Source: Marinomonas posidonica_A
GTDB lineage: Bacteria; Pseudomonadota; Gammaproteobacteria; Pseudomonadales; Marinomonadaceae
Assembly (NCBI RefSeq): GCF_043643765.1
Contig: NZ_JBHZSP010000001.1
Span: 186,001-250,000 of the forward strand
Length of the DNA: 64,000 bases
Direction of reading: 5' to 3'
The notes below the pieces were generated by a model. That model had not been told where the DNA came from and made no database searches. It was given only the letters and a program-made list of their open reading frames with translations. Positions 24,967 to 33,657 of the stretch are shown one piece after another (the first letter of the stretch is position 1; the number at the start of each line of letters is the position of its first letter). The translations under genes and the position numbers were made by a program.

Positions 24967-26604
24967 ATGACATTAAGAATTGCAATGGCCCAACTGGATA
25001 TGTTGGTCGGCGATATTAGCAAAAACACCCAATCTGTGATTGATGCGGCCCTCAAAGCGCGTGATCAAGAGCAGGCTGATGTCGTGGTTTTTCCAGAATT
25101 AACTCTGACGGGCTATCCCCCAGAAGACTTATTACTGCGCCCAAGTTTAGAACCACGTATCGAATCGGCCTTAGCGAAAATTCAAGCTGAGGTCACTGGC
25201 ATTCATCTCGTATTAGGTTACCCAAGACGCATTGATGGTGAGTTGTTTAACTGTGCTGGGGTTATTTATCAGGGTCAGATGTTGGTTGAGTACGCCAAGC
25301 AGAAGTTGCCGAATTTCCTCGTATTCGATGACAAGCGTTACTTTAGCGAAGGCCGTGACGCAGGTTTGGTCGACATTAAAGGCGTTAAGGTGGGGCTGAG
25401 TATTTGTGAGGACATCTGGCATCCTGAGCCCATAGCGCAAGCCAAAGCAGCTGGAGCGGAATTGATTCTGAATTTGAATGCATCGCCTTACCACATTGAA
25501 AAAATGGGCGAGCGCGAAACCTTATTGCATAAGCGAGCCACGGAAACCACCTTGCCAATTGTGTACGTAAACTATATGGGCGCGCAGGATGAATTGGTCT
25601 ACGAAGGTGGCTCGTTTGTGGTCAATGCGAAAGGCGAAAAAATCATGCAAGCGCCTTGGTTTGAATCTGGATTGTACTGTGCAGACTTCATCGTGAATGA
25701 CGGTCAAAGTCATAAGGTTGAGCCGGTGTCCGCGATCATTGCTCCGGCTTTGAGTGAAGAGGCCAGTGTGTATCAGGCGATGGTGCTGGGTCTTCGTGAT
25801 TACATCGAAAAGAATCGTTTTAAAGGTATTGTGTTGGGTTTGAGTGGTGGCATTGATTCGGCTTTGTCTTTGGCAGTCGCGGTGGATGCCATTGGCGCTG
25901 ATCGCGTACAAGCGGTGATGATGCCATACACCTATACGTCGTCTATTAGTCTTGAAGATGCGGAAGAAGAAGCCAACTTATTGGGTGTGAAATACAGTGT
26001 GTTACCGATTGAATCCATGGTGTCGGCGTTTAATGATGTCTTAGCGCCAGAATTTGAAGGTTACGACAAAGACACCACGGAAGAAAACCTGCAAGCGCGT
26101 ACTCGCGGTGTGACCCTGATGGCGATTTCCAATAAAAAGGGCTACATGGTTTTGACCACCGGCAATAAGAGTGAAATGGCGGTAGGTTACGCCACTTTGT
26201 ACGGTGACATGGTGGGCGGTTATTCAGTCTTAAAAGACGTATTTAAAACCCTAGTGTTTAAACTTTGTCGCTATCGAAACACCTTAGGTTATGTGATTCC
26301 TGAGCGCGTCATTACGCGTCCACCATCCGCAGAATTGGCACCTGATCAAAAAGATGAGGATTCCTTACCAAGCTACGATATTCTTGATCAGATCTTGCAT
26401 ATGTACATTGAGCAAGATATGAGTGCCGAAGCCATTTTAGCAACGCATCAGTTTGATCGAGAGACAGTGTATCGTGTTTTACGCTTGGTGGATGTCAATG
26501 AATATAAGCGTCGCCAAGCGCCAACAGGTGTGCGTATTACTGCCCGTGGCTTTGGTCGTGATCGTCGATACCCCATTACTAATGGCTGGCATATTGGCGA
26601 GTAA
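24967..26604 (+). CDS. nadE: Glutamine-dependent NAD+ synthetase
   Basis: A 545-residue two-domain enzyme converting nicotinic-acid adenine dinucleotide to NAD+ with glutamine as nitrogen donor. The N-terminal nitrilase-fold glutaminase has the Glu-Lys-Cys triad at E44, K113 and C147 (SICEDIWHP). The C-terminal synthetase has the P-loop SGGIDS at 293-298 and the TTGNKSEMAVGY segment. Length is right for this glutaminase-fused class. It is monocistronic and ends at a hairpin shared with the porin gene. Confidence 0.97.
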   Translation: MTLRIAMAQLDMLVGDISKNTQSVIDAALKARDQEQADVVVFPELTLTGYPPEDLLLRPSLEPRIESALAKIQAEVTGIHLVLGYPRRIDGELFNCAGVIYQGQMLVEYAKQKLPNFLVFDDKRYFSEGRDAGLVDIKGVKVGLSICEDIWHPEPIAQAKAAGAELILNLNASPYHIEKMGERETLLHKRATETTLPIVYVNYMGAQDELVYEGGSFVVNAKGEKIMQAPWFESGLYCADFIVNDGQSHKVEPVSAIIAPALSEEASVYQAMVLGLRDYIEKNRFKGIVLGLSGGIDSALSLAVAVDAIGADRVQAVMMPYTYTSSISLEDAEEEANLLGVKYSVLPIESMVSAFNDVLAPEFEGYDKDTTEENLQARTRGVTLMAISNKKGYMVLTTGNKSEMAVGYATLYGDMVGGYSVLKDVFKTLVFKLCRYRNTLGYVIPERVITRPPSAELAPDQKDEDSLPSYDILDQILHMYIEQDMSAEAILATHQFDRETVYRVLRLVDVNEYKRRQAPTGVRITARGFGRDRRYPITNGWHIGE

Positions 26605-26654
26605 TTCCTCGCTTTATAAGGCTATTTAATGGTTGTGAAAGGCGGAACGAAGGA

Positions 26655-26698
26655 AAGAACAACGCACTTTAAAAGGGGTTAAAAAGGGCGTTGTTCTT
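26655..26698. terminator. Hairpin between nadE and porin
   Basis: An 11-bp perfect stem, AAGAACAACGC / GCGTTGTTCTT, with a 22-nt AT-rich loop between two convergent genes. T tracts are short on both sides, so it is a moderate candidate for a shared terminator. Confidence 0.5.
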
Positions 26699-26725
26699 AA
26701 GTTTCTATTGCTAGAAGGTTAATAA

Positions 26726-27691
26726 CTAGAAAGTGTAATTAAAGCGTAGACGAGTGGCCAAGACTTTATCGTTCACTCCTGCTGCTACATCGTCTGCGGT
26801 TGAATAAGATGCCGCTAATGTCATTGAGGCATTATCGATATCAAACACCGGCATGGTATAGGCCGTGTACAAAGTGGTGACGGAAGGATCGTTAGCACCA
26901 TCATCAACATTAGACGTAATGATCCCAAGACCAAAATTGTCGTAGGTCATGTTGGCTGTCATCGAGCTGACTTCTTCGTCTGTGTTGTCATCTTCCATTT
27001 GGGTGACTGCAAGGTTGACATTGGCTCCAGACACATCAAAATTGGCGGCTAAGGCGAAGCCAGATTGACTGACATTTGCTCCGCTAGTGAGCTCATAATC
27101 AACACTTTCGTAGCCTGCTGTAATGGTCGCTGAACCTGCTTTGAACGTAATGATAGGACGAATGCCGGCGATGCTAGTGGTGTTGTCGCCAGTAGCATTG
27201 TTAGAGTCACCTGCCCCATAGATGGTGCCTAATTCAAACTGGACGGCTTCGTTGGCATTTACATGTATGGCGATTTGGCCGCCATCATCACTGGTTCGGC
27301 CACGCACTTTGTTGGCTTCGTAAACAGACACGCCGCCTGCGTTTTCAACGACGACATCTTTGCCTTTAGGGAAGAGGTTAGTGGCTTCAAAACGGCCCAG
27401 TTGCACGTCGATATTGGCGTTACCTATTTTTAGGTAAGCATCGGCAATGCCAGAGGTGCCATTGACTTTCAATTCAATCGTACCTTTGCCTTCAATAAAG
27501 TTATCTCCAGAAGTGTGTTTGCCATAGCTATTCAACTCGACACGACCTCTTTGAAAATAGGTGGTATCACCTAATTCCTTATCGATTACATCCGTATTTA
27601 ATTCGAAGTTTGCGTCAAATGAAGGGGCCGCAACAACACCGGCAGATAATAAGCTGCTGAAGACTGCTGTATACAGAGTGCTTTTTTTCAT
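26726..27691 (-). CDS. Outer-membrane porin-like beta barrel
   Basis: A 321-residue exported protein. A signal peptide MKKSTLYTAVFSSLL...VVAA is cleaved before PSFD. The mature part consists of alternating amphipathic strands, including LKIGNANIDVQLGRFEATN, which is typical of porins. The protein ends RLRFNYTF with a terminal Phe, the outer-membrane insertion signal. It resembles small carbohydrate-type porins of marine gammaproteobacteria, but the exact family is uncertain. It is monocistronic with a long AT-rich upstream region. Confidence 0.82.
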   Translation of the reverse strand: MKKSTLYTAVFSSLLSAGVVAAPSFDANFELNTDVIDKELGDTTYFQRGRVELNSYGKHTSGDNFIEGKGTIELKVNGTSGIADAYLKIGNANIDVQLGRFEATNLFPKGKDVVVENAGGVSVYEANKVRGRTSDDGGQIAIHVNANEAVQFELGTIYGAGDSNNATGDNTTSIAGIRPIITFKAGSATITAGYESVDYELTSGANVSQSGFALAANFDVSGANVNLAVTQMEDDNTDEEVSSMTANMTYDNFGLGIITSNVDDGANDPSVTTLYTAYTMPVFDIDNASMTLAASYSTADDVAAGVNDKVLATRLRFNYTF

Positions 27692-28345
27692 AATGATAAA
27701 ACCTATTATTTTTTTTATTTGAATTTGGAAATTTAAGTAATTTCATTATTTATATTATGGATGATTTTGGTTTTATACAATATTGTTTGTGCACATTTTT
27801 TACTTAATTTTATCTTAATTCATAACTAGTAAAGCTTCTCTTTATATCTTGATTTTATTTTTATTAAGTTGTTGAAAATAAAGGGTTTAATTTTTCTTTA
27901 ACGTGTTTTTATGTGTTGTGTTTTTGGCTTTTTCTAAGATTCTGGCATTGCGGATTCTGTTTTTAGGGCCAATTTTTCGTCTGGCGTTCTTCTTTATGTT
28001 CGATATATTTTAAGAAAAAAGTAACAGTTTAAATGTCTGGTTTTTCTATGATTTTACCTGTTGTTTGCTGGTGTTTTTGATCTAAAACCTTTCATGTTTA
28101 AATATTAAGTTAGATTTTAGAGTTTAGTTTGATGGTCTCGATTCTCACTGTCGGTGGGATGCTTTTTTAAGGTGGTAAAGGATTCGTTTGTATTAATAAA
28201 ATCGGACTTTTTACTATTTGACTTGTTTAAATATCTGCGAGTTTTTCTTGTCGCCTACATCCGTTTTTGGGGATGCCGATAGCGGCATTGATCTCTGCCT
28301 TATTGAGTTTTATTGTAAAGAGACGCTTTTAAAGGGAAAGCAAAG
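27692..28345. other. Long AT-rich intergenic region
   Basis: About 650 bases between the divergent porin and racemase genes with no supported gene. Very AT-rich near the porin, with a TGTGCACA palindrome at 27788-27795 about 100 bases before the porin start. It presumably holds both promoters; no riboswitch or small RNA was recognised. Confidence 0.55.
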
Positions 28346-29038
28346 ATGAAAACGATTGGTTTGTTAGGTGGTATGAGCTGGGAATCTACTGTTAGCTATT
28401 ACACGGCGTTGAATCAGGGCGTAAAACACACTTTAGGTGGTTTGCACTCTGCGAAGATCAATATGGTTAGCGTTGATTTTGCAGAAATTGAGCAACTACA
28501 GCATGCTGGGGATTGGCAAGCAACAGCCGATATTTTAAGTCGAGCTGCTGGTTCAATAGAAGCATCAGGAGCGGATGGGCTGTTAATTTGTACTAACACC
28601 ATGCATAAGGTGGCAGATCAAATTCAAGCCGCTATTCATATTCCAGTGATTCATATTGCTGATGCGACAGGTCAGGTGCTGCAAGCGGATGGCATTACTA
28701 AAGTAGGTTTATTAGGCACGCGTTTTACGATGGCGGAAGACTTTTACAAGGTACGTTTGACGGATCAATTTGCCATAAAAGTCATGGTGCCAAATGAATC
28801 ACAACAGGCGATTGTTCATCATGTCATCTATGATGAATTGTGTCGTGGCGAGATCCGCTCAGAGTCTCGCCAGCAGTACATAGAGATCATTGAAGATTTA
28901 CATCAACAAGGGGCGCAAGCGGTGATTTTAGGGTGTACCGAAATTGCGCTTCTGGTGAAGCAGACTGACACTAACGTGCCACTTTATGATACCACTAGCA
29001 TTCATGCGCAACGGGCTGTGCAGTGGATGCTGTCATGA
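28346..29038 (+). CDS. Aspartate/glutamate racemase family protein
   Basis: A 230-residue cofactor-independent racemase of the Asp/Glu superfamily (YgeA/RacX-like). The two catalytic cysteines lie in LICTNTMHK (near 82) and LGCTEIALL (near 193). The N-terminal MKTIGLLGGMSWEST is typical. YgeA-type enzymes have broad amino-acid racemase activity, so the substrate cannot be fixed. It lies 26 bases upstream of the DUF6151 pseudogene, perhaps once in an operon with it. Confidence 0.93.
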   Translation: MKTIGLLGGMSWESTVSYYTALNQGVKHTLGGLHSAKINMVSVDFAEIEQLQHAGDWQATADILSRAAGSIEASGADGLLICTNTMHKVADQIQAAIHIPVIHIADATGQVLQADGITKVGLLGTRFTMAEDFYKVRLTDQFAIKVMVPNESQQAIVHHVIYDELCRGEIRSESRQQYIEIIEDLHQQGAQAVILGCTEIALLVKQTDTNVPLYDTTSIHAQRAVQWMLS

Positions 29039-29064
29039 CTTATTGAATCTGGAGAGATAGAAAG

Positions 29065-29671
29065 ATGACAACAACATGTGTGCTGTTCGCTTGTCAATGT
29101 GGTTCGGTAGAAGGTCAGTTAAGGAAGGTGTGAACAAGTCCTCTTCCTTAACCTTAGATGATACTACGCGCTCTCACTTGGTGTGTTATTGTTGTGACTG
29201 TCGGGCTTATGCTCAACAGCTTCAACAAGCTGACATCCTGCTAGATGAACATGGTGGAACTGAGCTCGTGCAAACGTATCTCTCTAATATGCAGATCATC
29301 CAGGGTTATCAACACATTGTTTGCTTGCCACTATCGGAAAAGGGCATATATAGATGGCATACGAGTTGTTGTAATACGCCAATTGGCAATGCGGCCCGTT
29401 TAGCGAAATTGCCTTTTGTAGGCATCCCAGTGGCTTTTATGTGGTTTGAGTCTGCTACTCAAAAAAGCAATTGCTTGGGAAAATTGTCTTTTAGGTGTTT
29501 GCAAAATACGCCCAAGGTCCGATGCCAAAAGAGGTTTTTGGCTTAACAAGCAACACCCATCACCTTTTTTTTGTGCTGGAAAACCAGTTAGTACGCCACA
29601 AGTTGTAAAGGTGTTTTCATCACGGTCGTTTTTATATGGGCCTTTTAAAAAGGTACTTGTCTTATCGTTAA
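29065..29671 (+). pseudogene. DUF6151 family gene, frameshifted
   Basis: The intact start (ATG at 29065, GGAGAG 8 bases upstream) encodes MTTTCVLFACQCGSVEGQLRKV and then hits TGA. The family sequence continues one base back in another frame (CYCCDCRAYAQ, DEHGGTELVQTYLS, YRWHTSCCNTPIGN) to about 29493. A second minus-one shift leads into a third frame (FAKYAQGPMPKEVFGL), which meets TAA at 29606 before a last matching stretch to 29671. The remaining parts show the family's cysteine pairs and SCCNTPIGN motif, so a gene was lost recently. Confidence 0.75.
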
Positions 29672-29687
29672 AAAGTAGAGGGAATTT

Positions 29688-30308
29688 ATGCAAAAGATCA
29701 AATCAATAGAGGCTTTGGAAGCGCATTATGGCGACCCCATTGAACGAGCTTTATGGAAAGAAATTACCTATTTAAATGATCATTATCGAGCGTTTATTGA
29801 AGCCTCCCCCTTTCTGATCTTAGCGACCCATGGGGAGAATGGCTTGGATTGTTCGCCACGTGGTGATCCGGCGGGATTTGTGCGAGTAGTCGATGAACAT
29901 TGTCTTCAAATACCTGATCGACGAGGCAACAACCGTCTTGATTCCCTGCGTAATATTGTTCATAACCCTAAAGTAGGACTGATTTTTCTAGTGCCGAATG
30001 TGGGGGAGACCATTCGTGTTAGTGGTACCGCGCAAATTTTGGTGGATCAGGCTCTTTGTGAGTCTTTTTCTGTGCAAGGCAAGGCAGCGAGTTCAGTCAT
30101 TTCTATTCAAGTTGAAAAAGCTTTTTTTCAATGCCAAAAAGCCATTGCGCGATCTGGGTTATGGTTGACAGAGCATTATGTTGAGCGCTCTGATTTGCCC
30201 AGTGTAGGGGAGATGGTAAAGGTTTTTGCGGAGATGAATAACAAAGAATTCAGTGCGGAAGAGTATGATAAAAATTTTCCTGAGCACCTTAAGAAAACAA
30301 TTTATTGA
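29688..30308 (+). CDS. FMN-dependent PPOX-type flavoprotein (MSMEG_1061-like)
   Basis: A 206-residue split-barrel flavoprotein of the pyridoxamine-phosphate-oxidase superfamily, MSMEG_1061-like group. Typical segments are FLILATHGENGLDCSPRGDPAGFVR and DRRGNNRLDSLRNIVHNPKVGL, and the C-terminal part is FQCQKAIARSGLW. The flavin fold is well supported but the substrate is not. It begins 17 bases after the pseudogene remnant and 17 bases before the LysE exporter, so it is part of the run 28346-31320 on one strand. Confidence 0.9.
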   Translation: MQKIKSIEALEAHYGDPIERALWKEITYLNDHYRAFIEASPFLILATHGENGLDCSPRGDPAGFVRVVDEHCLQIPDRRGNNRLDSLRNIVHNPKVGLIFLVPNVGETIRVSGTAQILVDQALCESFSVQGKAASSVISIQVEKAFFQCQKAIARSGLWLTEHYVERSDLPSVGEMVKVFAEMNNKEFSAEEYDKNFPEHLKKTIY

Positions 30309-30325
30309 TATATTGAGGGCAAGCC

Positions 30326-30961
30326 ATGATAGATATATTTTCTTTATTAACCATCGGCTTCGCGTTTTTTGTGGTGGCGGTTTCCCCAGGCCCTGCAACG
30401 CTATCAAATGCCACCATTGCCATGAGCGAAGGGCGTAAAGTGGCACTGGTGTATGGTTTGGGTTTGTCGTCTGGTATGTTCTTATGGGGGCTGGTGGCGG
30501 TCAGTGGGATGGGGGCCATTCTGCAAAGCTCTGTGTATGTTCTGATGGTGTTGAAAGTGTTAGGCGGATTGTATTTATTACGCTTGGCGTATGTGTCTTT
30601 TAAGGCCTCTTTAGCTGTTGAAAACCAACAAAATTTGGCGCATATGCAAGCCACTAGTTATCGCAAGTGGTTTATGCGCGGCTTTATATTGAACTCTTCC
30701 AATCCAAAAACTGTGGTGGCTTGGATGGCGGCCTTGTCTATGGGCATGCAGGGGCATAACGATCTGATGTCACTGACGTTGGCGTTGTTGACTTGCATGT
30801 TGGTAGGGTATTTGGTCAACATTCTGTATTCGCTGGTGTTTTCGATTCAAGGTATTATGGGAACGTATCAAAAGTGTCGTCGCTGGGTAGAGCGTGCAAC
30901 GGCTAGCATGTTTGCTTTGGCGGGGTTAGGTTTACTTAAATCCGCTCTAAATAGAAGTTAA
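30326..30961 (+). CDS. LysE family exporter
   Basis: A 211-residue six-helix LysE/RhtB family protein. The diagnostic FFVVAVSPGPATLSNATIAM lies at the N-terminus and SSNPKTVVAWMAAL is the conserved NPK segment. GAGGG precedes the ATG. It is closely packed between the FMN protein and the monooxygenase-like gene. The exported compound is unknown. Confidence 0.9.
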   Translation: MIDIFSLLTIGFAFFVVAVSPGPATLSNATIAMSEGRKVALVYGLGLSSGMFLWGLVAVSGMGAILQSSVYVLMVLKVLGGLYLLRLAYVSFKASLAVENQQNLAHMQATSYRKWFMRGFILNSSNPKTVVAWMAALSMGMQGHNDLMSLTLALLTCMLVGYLVNILYSLVFSIQGIMGTYQKCRRWVERATASMFALAGLGLLKSALNRS

Positions 30962-30969
30962 GGAAAGGT

Positions 30970-31320
30970 ATGTCTAAGAAAGTCTATTGTATCGCACAGT
31001 TTTTGCCCAAACCTGGTCAGGAGAAAGCTTTGTTTAAGGTTTTGCAGTCTCTTGAACCGAATACTTTGCGTGAGGATGGTTGTATTGCGTATCGAGTGAC
31101 TCGACACATGATCAGCCCGTTTGCTGAAGGTAAGAGTTTTCCGATTGCCTTTAATGAAATTTGGCAGGACATGGCAAGCTTTGAAGCTCATTGTCAGCGT
31201 AAGGAAATCAGTGACTTTTTTGCCACTTATTGTCAGGCAGAGGATGGCTTAGCGGCCGATTGGAATGTGTGTATTTATACGGATGAGCCAGAGGATTTTG
31301 ATGCCCCCGTATTGGACTAA
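30970..31320 (+). CDS. Antibiotic biosynthesis monooxygenase (ABM) domain protein
   Basis: A 116-residue ferredoxin-like fold protein of the ABM/YgiN group. The N-terminal strand VYCIAQFLPKPGQEKAL and the later FNEIWQDMASFEAHCQRKEI match the family's dimerising fold. Members act as quinol monooxygenases or have unknown roles. It starts 8 bases after the LysE gene with AAGGAAAGG ahead, so the two are cotranscribed. Confidence 0.85.
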   Translation: MSKKVYCIAQFLPKPGQEKALFKVLQSLEPNTLREDGCIAYRVTRHMISPFAEGKSFPIAFNEIWQDMASFEAHCQRKEISDFFATYCQAEDGLAADWNVCIYTDEPEDFDAPVLD

Positions 31321-31372
31321 GGGTCAATAAAAATTGAGTGTTTAGCGTTTGAAGGCAAATGGCGAGGTATTT

Positions 31373-31858
31373 ATGGACATGGTTAAATGGGCTGAAAAAC
31401 TCATGTCCATGGATGAACAAAGTTGGAGTAGGCACGCTAACCCTTGGAGTGTTTATTCGCGTTTTTCCTTTATGCCACTGTTGAGTTTGGCCATTTGGTC
31501 GAGAGAATGGGTAGGTTATTATTGCCTTGTTTTTATCCTACTCTGTGTGCTTTGGGTCTGGCTAAACCCACGGCTATTTTCGCCTCCGAAAGATCATAAT
31601 AATTGGGCCTCCAAAGGTACGTTCGGTGAGCGGCTATATTTAGATCGAGCAAACCAGTCTCTCCCTGCCCATCATTTGGTTATGGCAAAAGCCTTACAGT
31701 GGGGGGCTGCGATTGGCCTAGTTTTCTTTATTTACGGCTTATGGGTGCTAGACATTTGGGTTGTCATACTCGGAAATGTTTGGGTGATGGTTTTTAAAGC
31801 TTGGTTTGTTGATCGTATGGTGTGGTTATACCAAGACGTAAAGGCGAATAAGCAATAG
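31373..31858 (+). CDS. DUF6653 family membrane protein
   Basis: A 161-residue protein with four hydrophobic segments. The N-terminal WSRHANPWSVYSRF and the central NNWASKGTFGERLYLDR segment match DUF6653 proteins of unknown function. The frame is open from a TTG at 31349, but GAGGT lies 4-8 bases before the ATG at 31373. The gene's last codons form the left arm of the terminator hairpin at 31841-31867. Confidence 0.8.
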   Translation: MDMVKWAEKLMSMDEQSWSRHANPWSVYSRFSFMPLLSLAIWSREWVGYYCLVFILLCVLWVWLNPRLFSPPKDHNNWASKGTFGERLYLDRANQSLPAHHLVMAKALQWGAAIGLVFFIYGLWVLDIWVVILGNVWVMVFKAWFVDRMVWLYQDVKANKQ

Positions 31859-31867
31859 ATTCGCCTT
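31841..31867 (+). terminator. Terminator overlapping the end of the DUF6653 gene
   Basis: A perfect 9-bp stem, AAGGCGAAT / ATTCGCCTT, with a 9-nt loop followed by ATTT. It separates the upstream run of genes from rluF. Confidence 0.6.
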
Positions 31868-31887
31868 ATTTCAGTGTCACTTAAGTG

Positions 31888-31893
31888 TATAAT
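31888..31893 (+). promoter_or_regulatory. Predicted -10 element for rluF
   Basis: A consensus TATAAT stands 28 bases before the first plausible rluF ATG. No good -35 hexamer is seen at 16-18 bases upstream. Confidence 0.4.
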
Positions 31894-31921
31894 AGTCCGC
31901 TCCGATAAGTTACCCCCAAGA

Positions 31922-32974
31922 ATGACAGCGATTTTTTTTATGTTCAATTCCTCAATTCGATTAAATAAATACATCAGTGATAGCGGTATGTGCTCGCGTC
32001 GTGAGGCAGACCGCTTTATTGAGCAGGGCAACGTGTTTATCAATGGTAAACGTGCCAAGGTTGGGGATCAGGTTGCTCCAGGTGACACGGTGCGTGTGAA
32101 CGGTCAAGTGATTGAGCCACAAGATGCCGAAGATTTTGTCTTTATTGTATTGAATAAACCGGTGGGTATTGTCAGTACTACAGAGAGCAGTGAACGCAAT
32201 AACATTGTCGACTTTGTTAGTCACGGCGTGCGCATTTTTCCTATTGGTCGTTTGGACAAAGACTCACAAGGGTTAATCTTTCTGACCAATAATGGCGATT
32301 TGGTCAATAAGGTATTACGAGCCGGTAATAACCATGAGAAAGAATATTTGGTAACGGTGAATAAGCCTATTACCGAGAGCTTTATTTCTGGCTTGGCTGG
32401 GGGAGTGCCTATCTTAGGGACCATGACCAAAAAATGCCCTGTGGTTAAAGTGGCTCCAAATGTGTTTAACATCACCCTTGTTCAGGGGCTAAATCGACAA
32501 ATTCGTCGTATGTGTGAGCACTTTGGCTATGAAGTGACTAAGCTCGAACGTACTCGCATTATGAACGTCAATTTAAAGGGCTTGCCTGTCGGTGAGTGGC
32601 GAGATTTAACGCAAAAAGAGCTGTCTGTTTTATTGAAAGCCATAGAGTCGTCCTCTTCTGAAGCCAATCCATCGACTAAGCGTTCTCGTCCAAGCAATAA
32701 AAAAAGCACCAGCAGTCATGCGGCTAAGAAAAACTTAGCCAAAATGCCTTATGCGTCAAAGCCAAATACCAAACACTCTCGCGGAGAAGAAAAAAAACCG
32801 GGCGCTTCTTCGGGTAAAAATAAGGATAAGCGACCCTTTGGTGGTCCTAATAAGCCCATTAAAGGACGTAAGCCAACGGGAAATAAATCGCAGGTGAATA
32901 AACCACAAGGAAAAGCGATTTCTAGCGGTAAACCAACGGGTAAACGCCCAGTGCGTAGCAAAGGAACTCGTTAG
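31922..32974 (+). CDS. rluF: 23S rRNA pseudouridine(2604) synthase
   Basis: A 350-residue enzyme isomerising U2604 of 23S rRNA. An S4 RNA-binding domain opens the protein (RLNKYISDSGMCSRREADRF). The catalytic Asp is in FPIGRLDKDSQGLIFLT, and LVQGLNRQIRRMCEHFGYEV is the conserved C-terminal core. Beyond about residue 250 is a 100-residue Lys/Ser/Pro-rich tail, longer than in E. coli RluF but of the same type, probably for rRNA contact. The ATGs at 31922 and 31940 are both possible starts; neither has a clear ribosome site. Confidence 0.93.
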   Translation: MTAIFFMFNSSIRLNKYISDSGMCSRREADRFIEQGNVFINGKRAKVGDQVAPGDTVRVNGQVIEPQDAEDFVFIVLNKPVGIVSTTESSERNNIVDFVSHGVRIFPIGRLDKDSQGLIFLTNNGDLVNKVLRAGNNHEKEYLVTVNKPITESFISGLAGGVPILGTMTKKCPVVKVAPNVFNITLVQGLNRQIRRMCEHFGYEVTKLERTRIMNVNLKGLPVGEWRDLTQKELSVLLKAIESSSSEANPSTKRSRPSNKKSTSSHAAKKNLAKMPYASKPNTKHSRGEEKKPGASSGKNKDKRPFGGPNKPIKGRKPTGNKSQVNKPQGKAISSGKPTGKRPVRSKGTR

Positions 32975-33046
32975 CTACTATGTTCTTTTTAGGCTGATTA
33001 ATTTGCTTAGATAGAAAGGATTGTCAATTTAGGGAGTGGATGCATT

Positions 33047-33646
33047 ATGGAGTGGAACATAAAGTTTGTGTTTAGCGGTATGGCGATCGTGTTGACTTTA
33101 GTGGCCTTTTTACCCTACTTACTGTCGATTATTCGAGGCCAAACTCGACCCCATGTGTTTACTTGGGTGATCTGGGGGCTGACCACTTTGATTGTTTTTT
33201 TTGCTCAGTATGAGGCTGGAGCTGGTTGGGGCGCTTGGCCGATTGGCATATCTGGGGGAATGACGATTTTGGTGGCCTTGGCAGCTTACTGTAAACGGGC
33301 TGATGTCAGTATTCATCCTGTTGATTGGGTGTTTTTTTTAGCGGCTTTATCTTCTCTGCCATTTTGGTATGTTATGTCAGATCCCATGTGGGCGGTGATT
33401 TTATTAACCACCGTTGATATGCTAGGTTTTGGTCCAACGTTACGCAAAGCCTACACCTTTCCTGATCAGGAAAATGCGACGTTTTTTGTTTTATTTATTC
33501 TACGCAATACCCTTGTATTATTGGCTTTAGAAGAATATTCAATCGCCACGGCTTTGTTTCCCTTTGCTGTGAATATAGGGTGCTTTGCATTACTCTTTTT
33601 GGTTGTATTTCGACGCTATCAGCTTCGTACCTTCCTTAAACAATAA
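33047..33646 (+). CDS. Membrane protein with PQ-loop-like repeats
   Basis: A 199-residue protein with about seven hydrophobic segments. Two repeats look like PQ-loop/SWEET units: FLPYLLSIIRGQTRPHVFTW near 24-43 and GFGPTLRKAYTFPDQENATF near 127-146, each with a proline followed by a basic residue spacing. That suggests a small-molecule transporter fold, but this is inference from pattern. It has a GGGAG site upstream. The next membrane-protein gene follows after 11 bases, so the two may be one operon. Confidence 0.65.
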   Translation: MEWNIKFVFSGMAIVLTLVAFLPYLLSIIRGQTRPHVFTWVIWGLTTLIVFFAQYEAGAGWGAWPIGISGGMTILVALAAYCKRADVSIHPVDWVFFLAALSSLPFWYVMSDPMWAVILLTTVDMLGFGPTLRKAYTFPDQENATFFVLFILRNTLVLLALEEYSIATALFPFAVNIGCFALLFLVVFRRYQLRTFLKQ

Positions 33647-33657
33647 GGACAGTTAAT

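Noticed and set aside
27692..28345. Small gene or small RNA in the porin-racemase gap
   Set aside because: No frame with a ribosome site and no convincing hairpin-terminator pair was seen.
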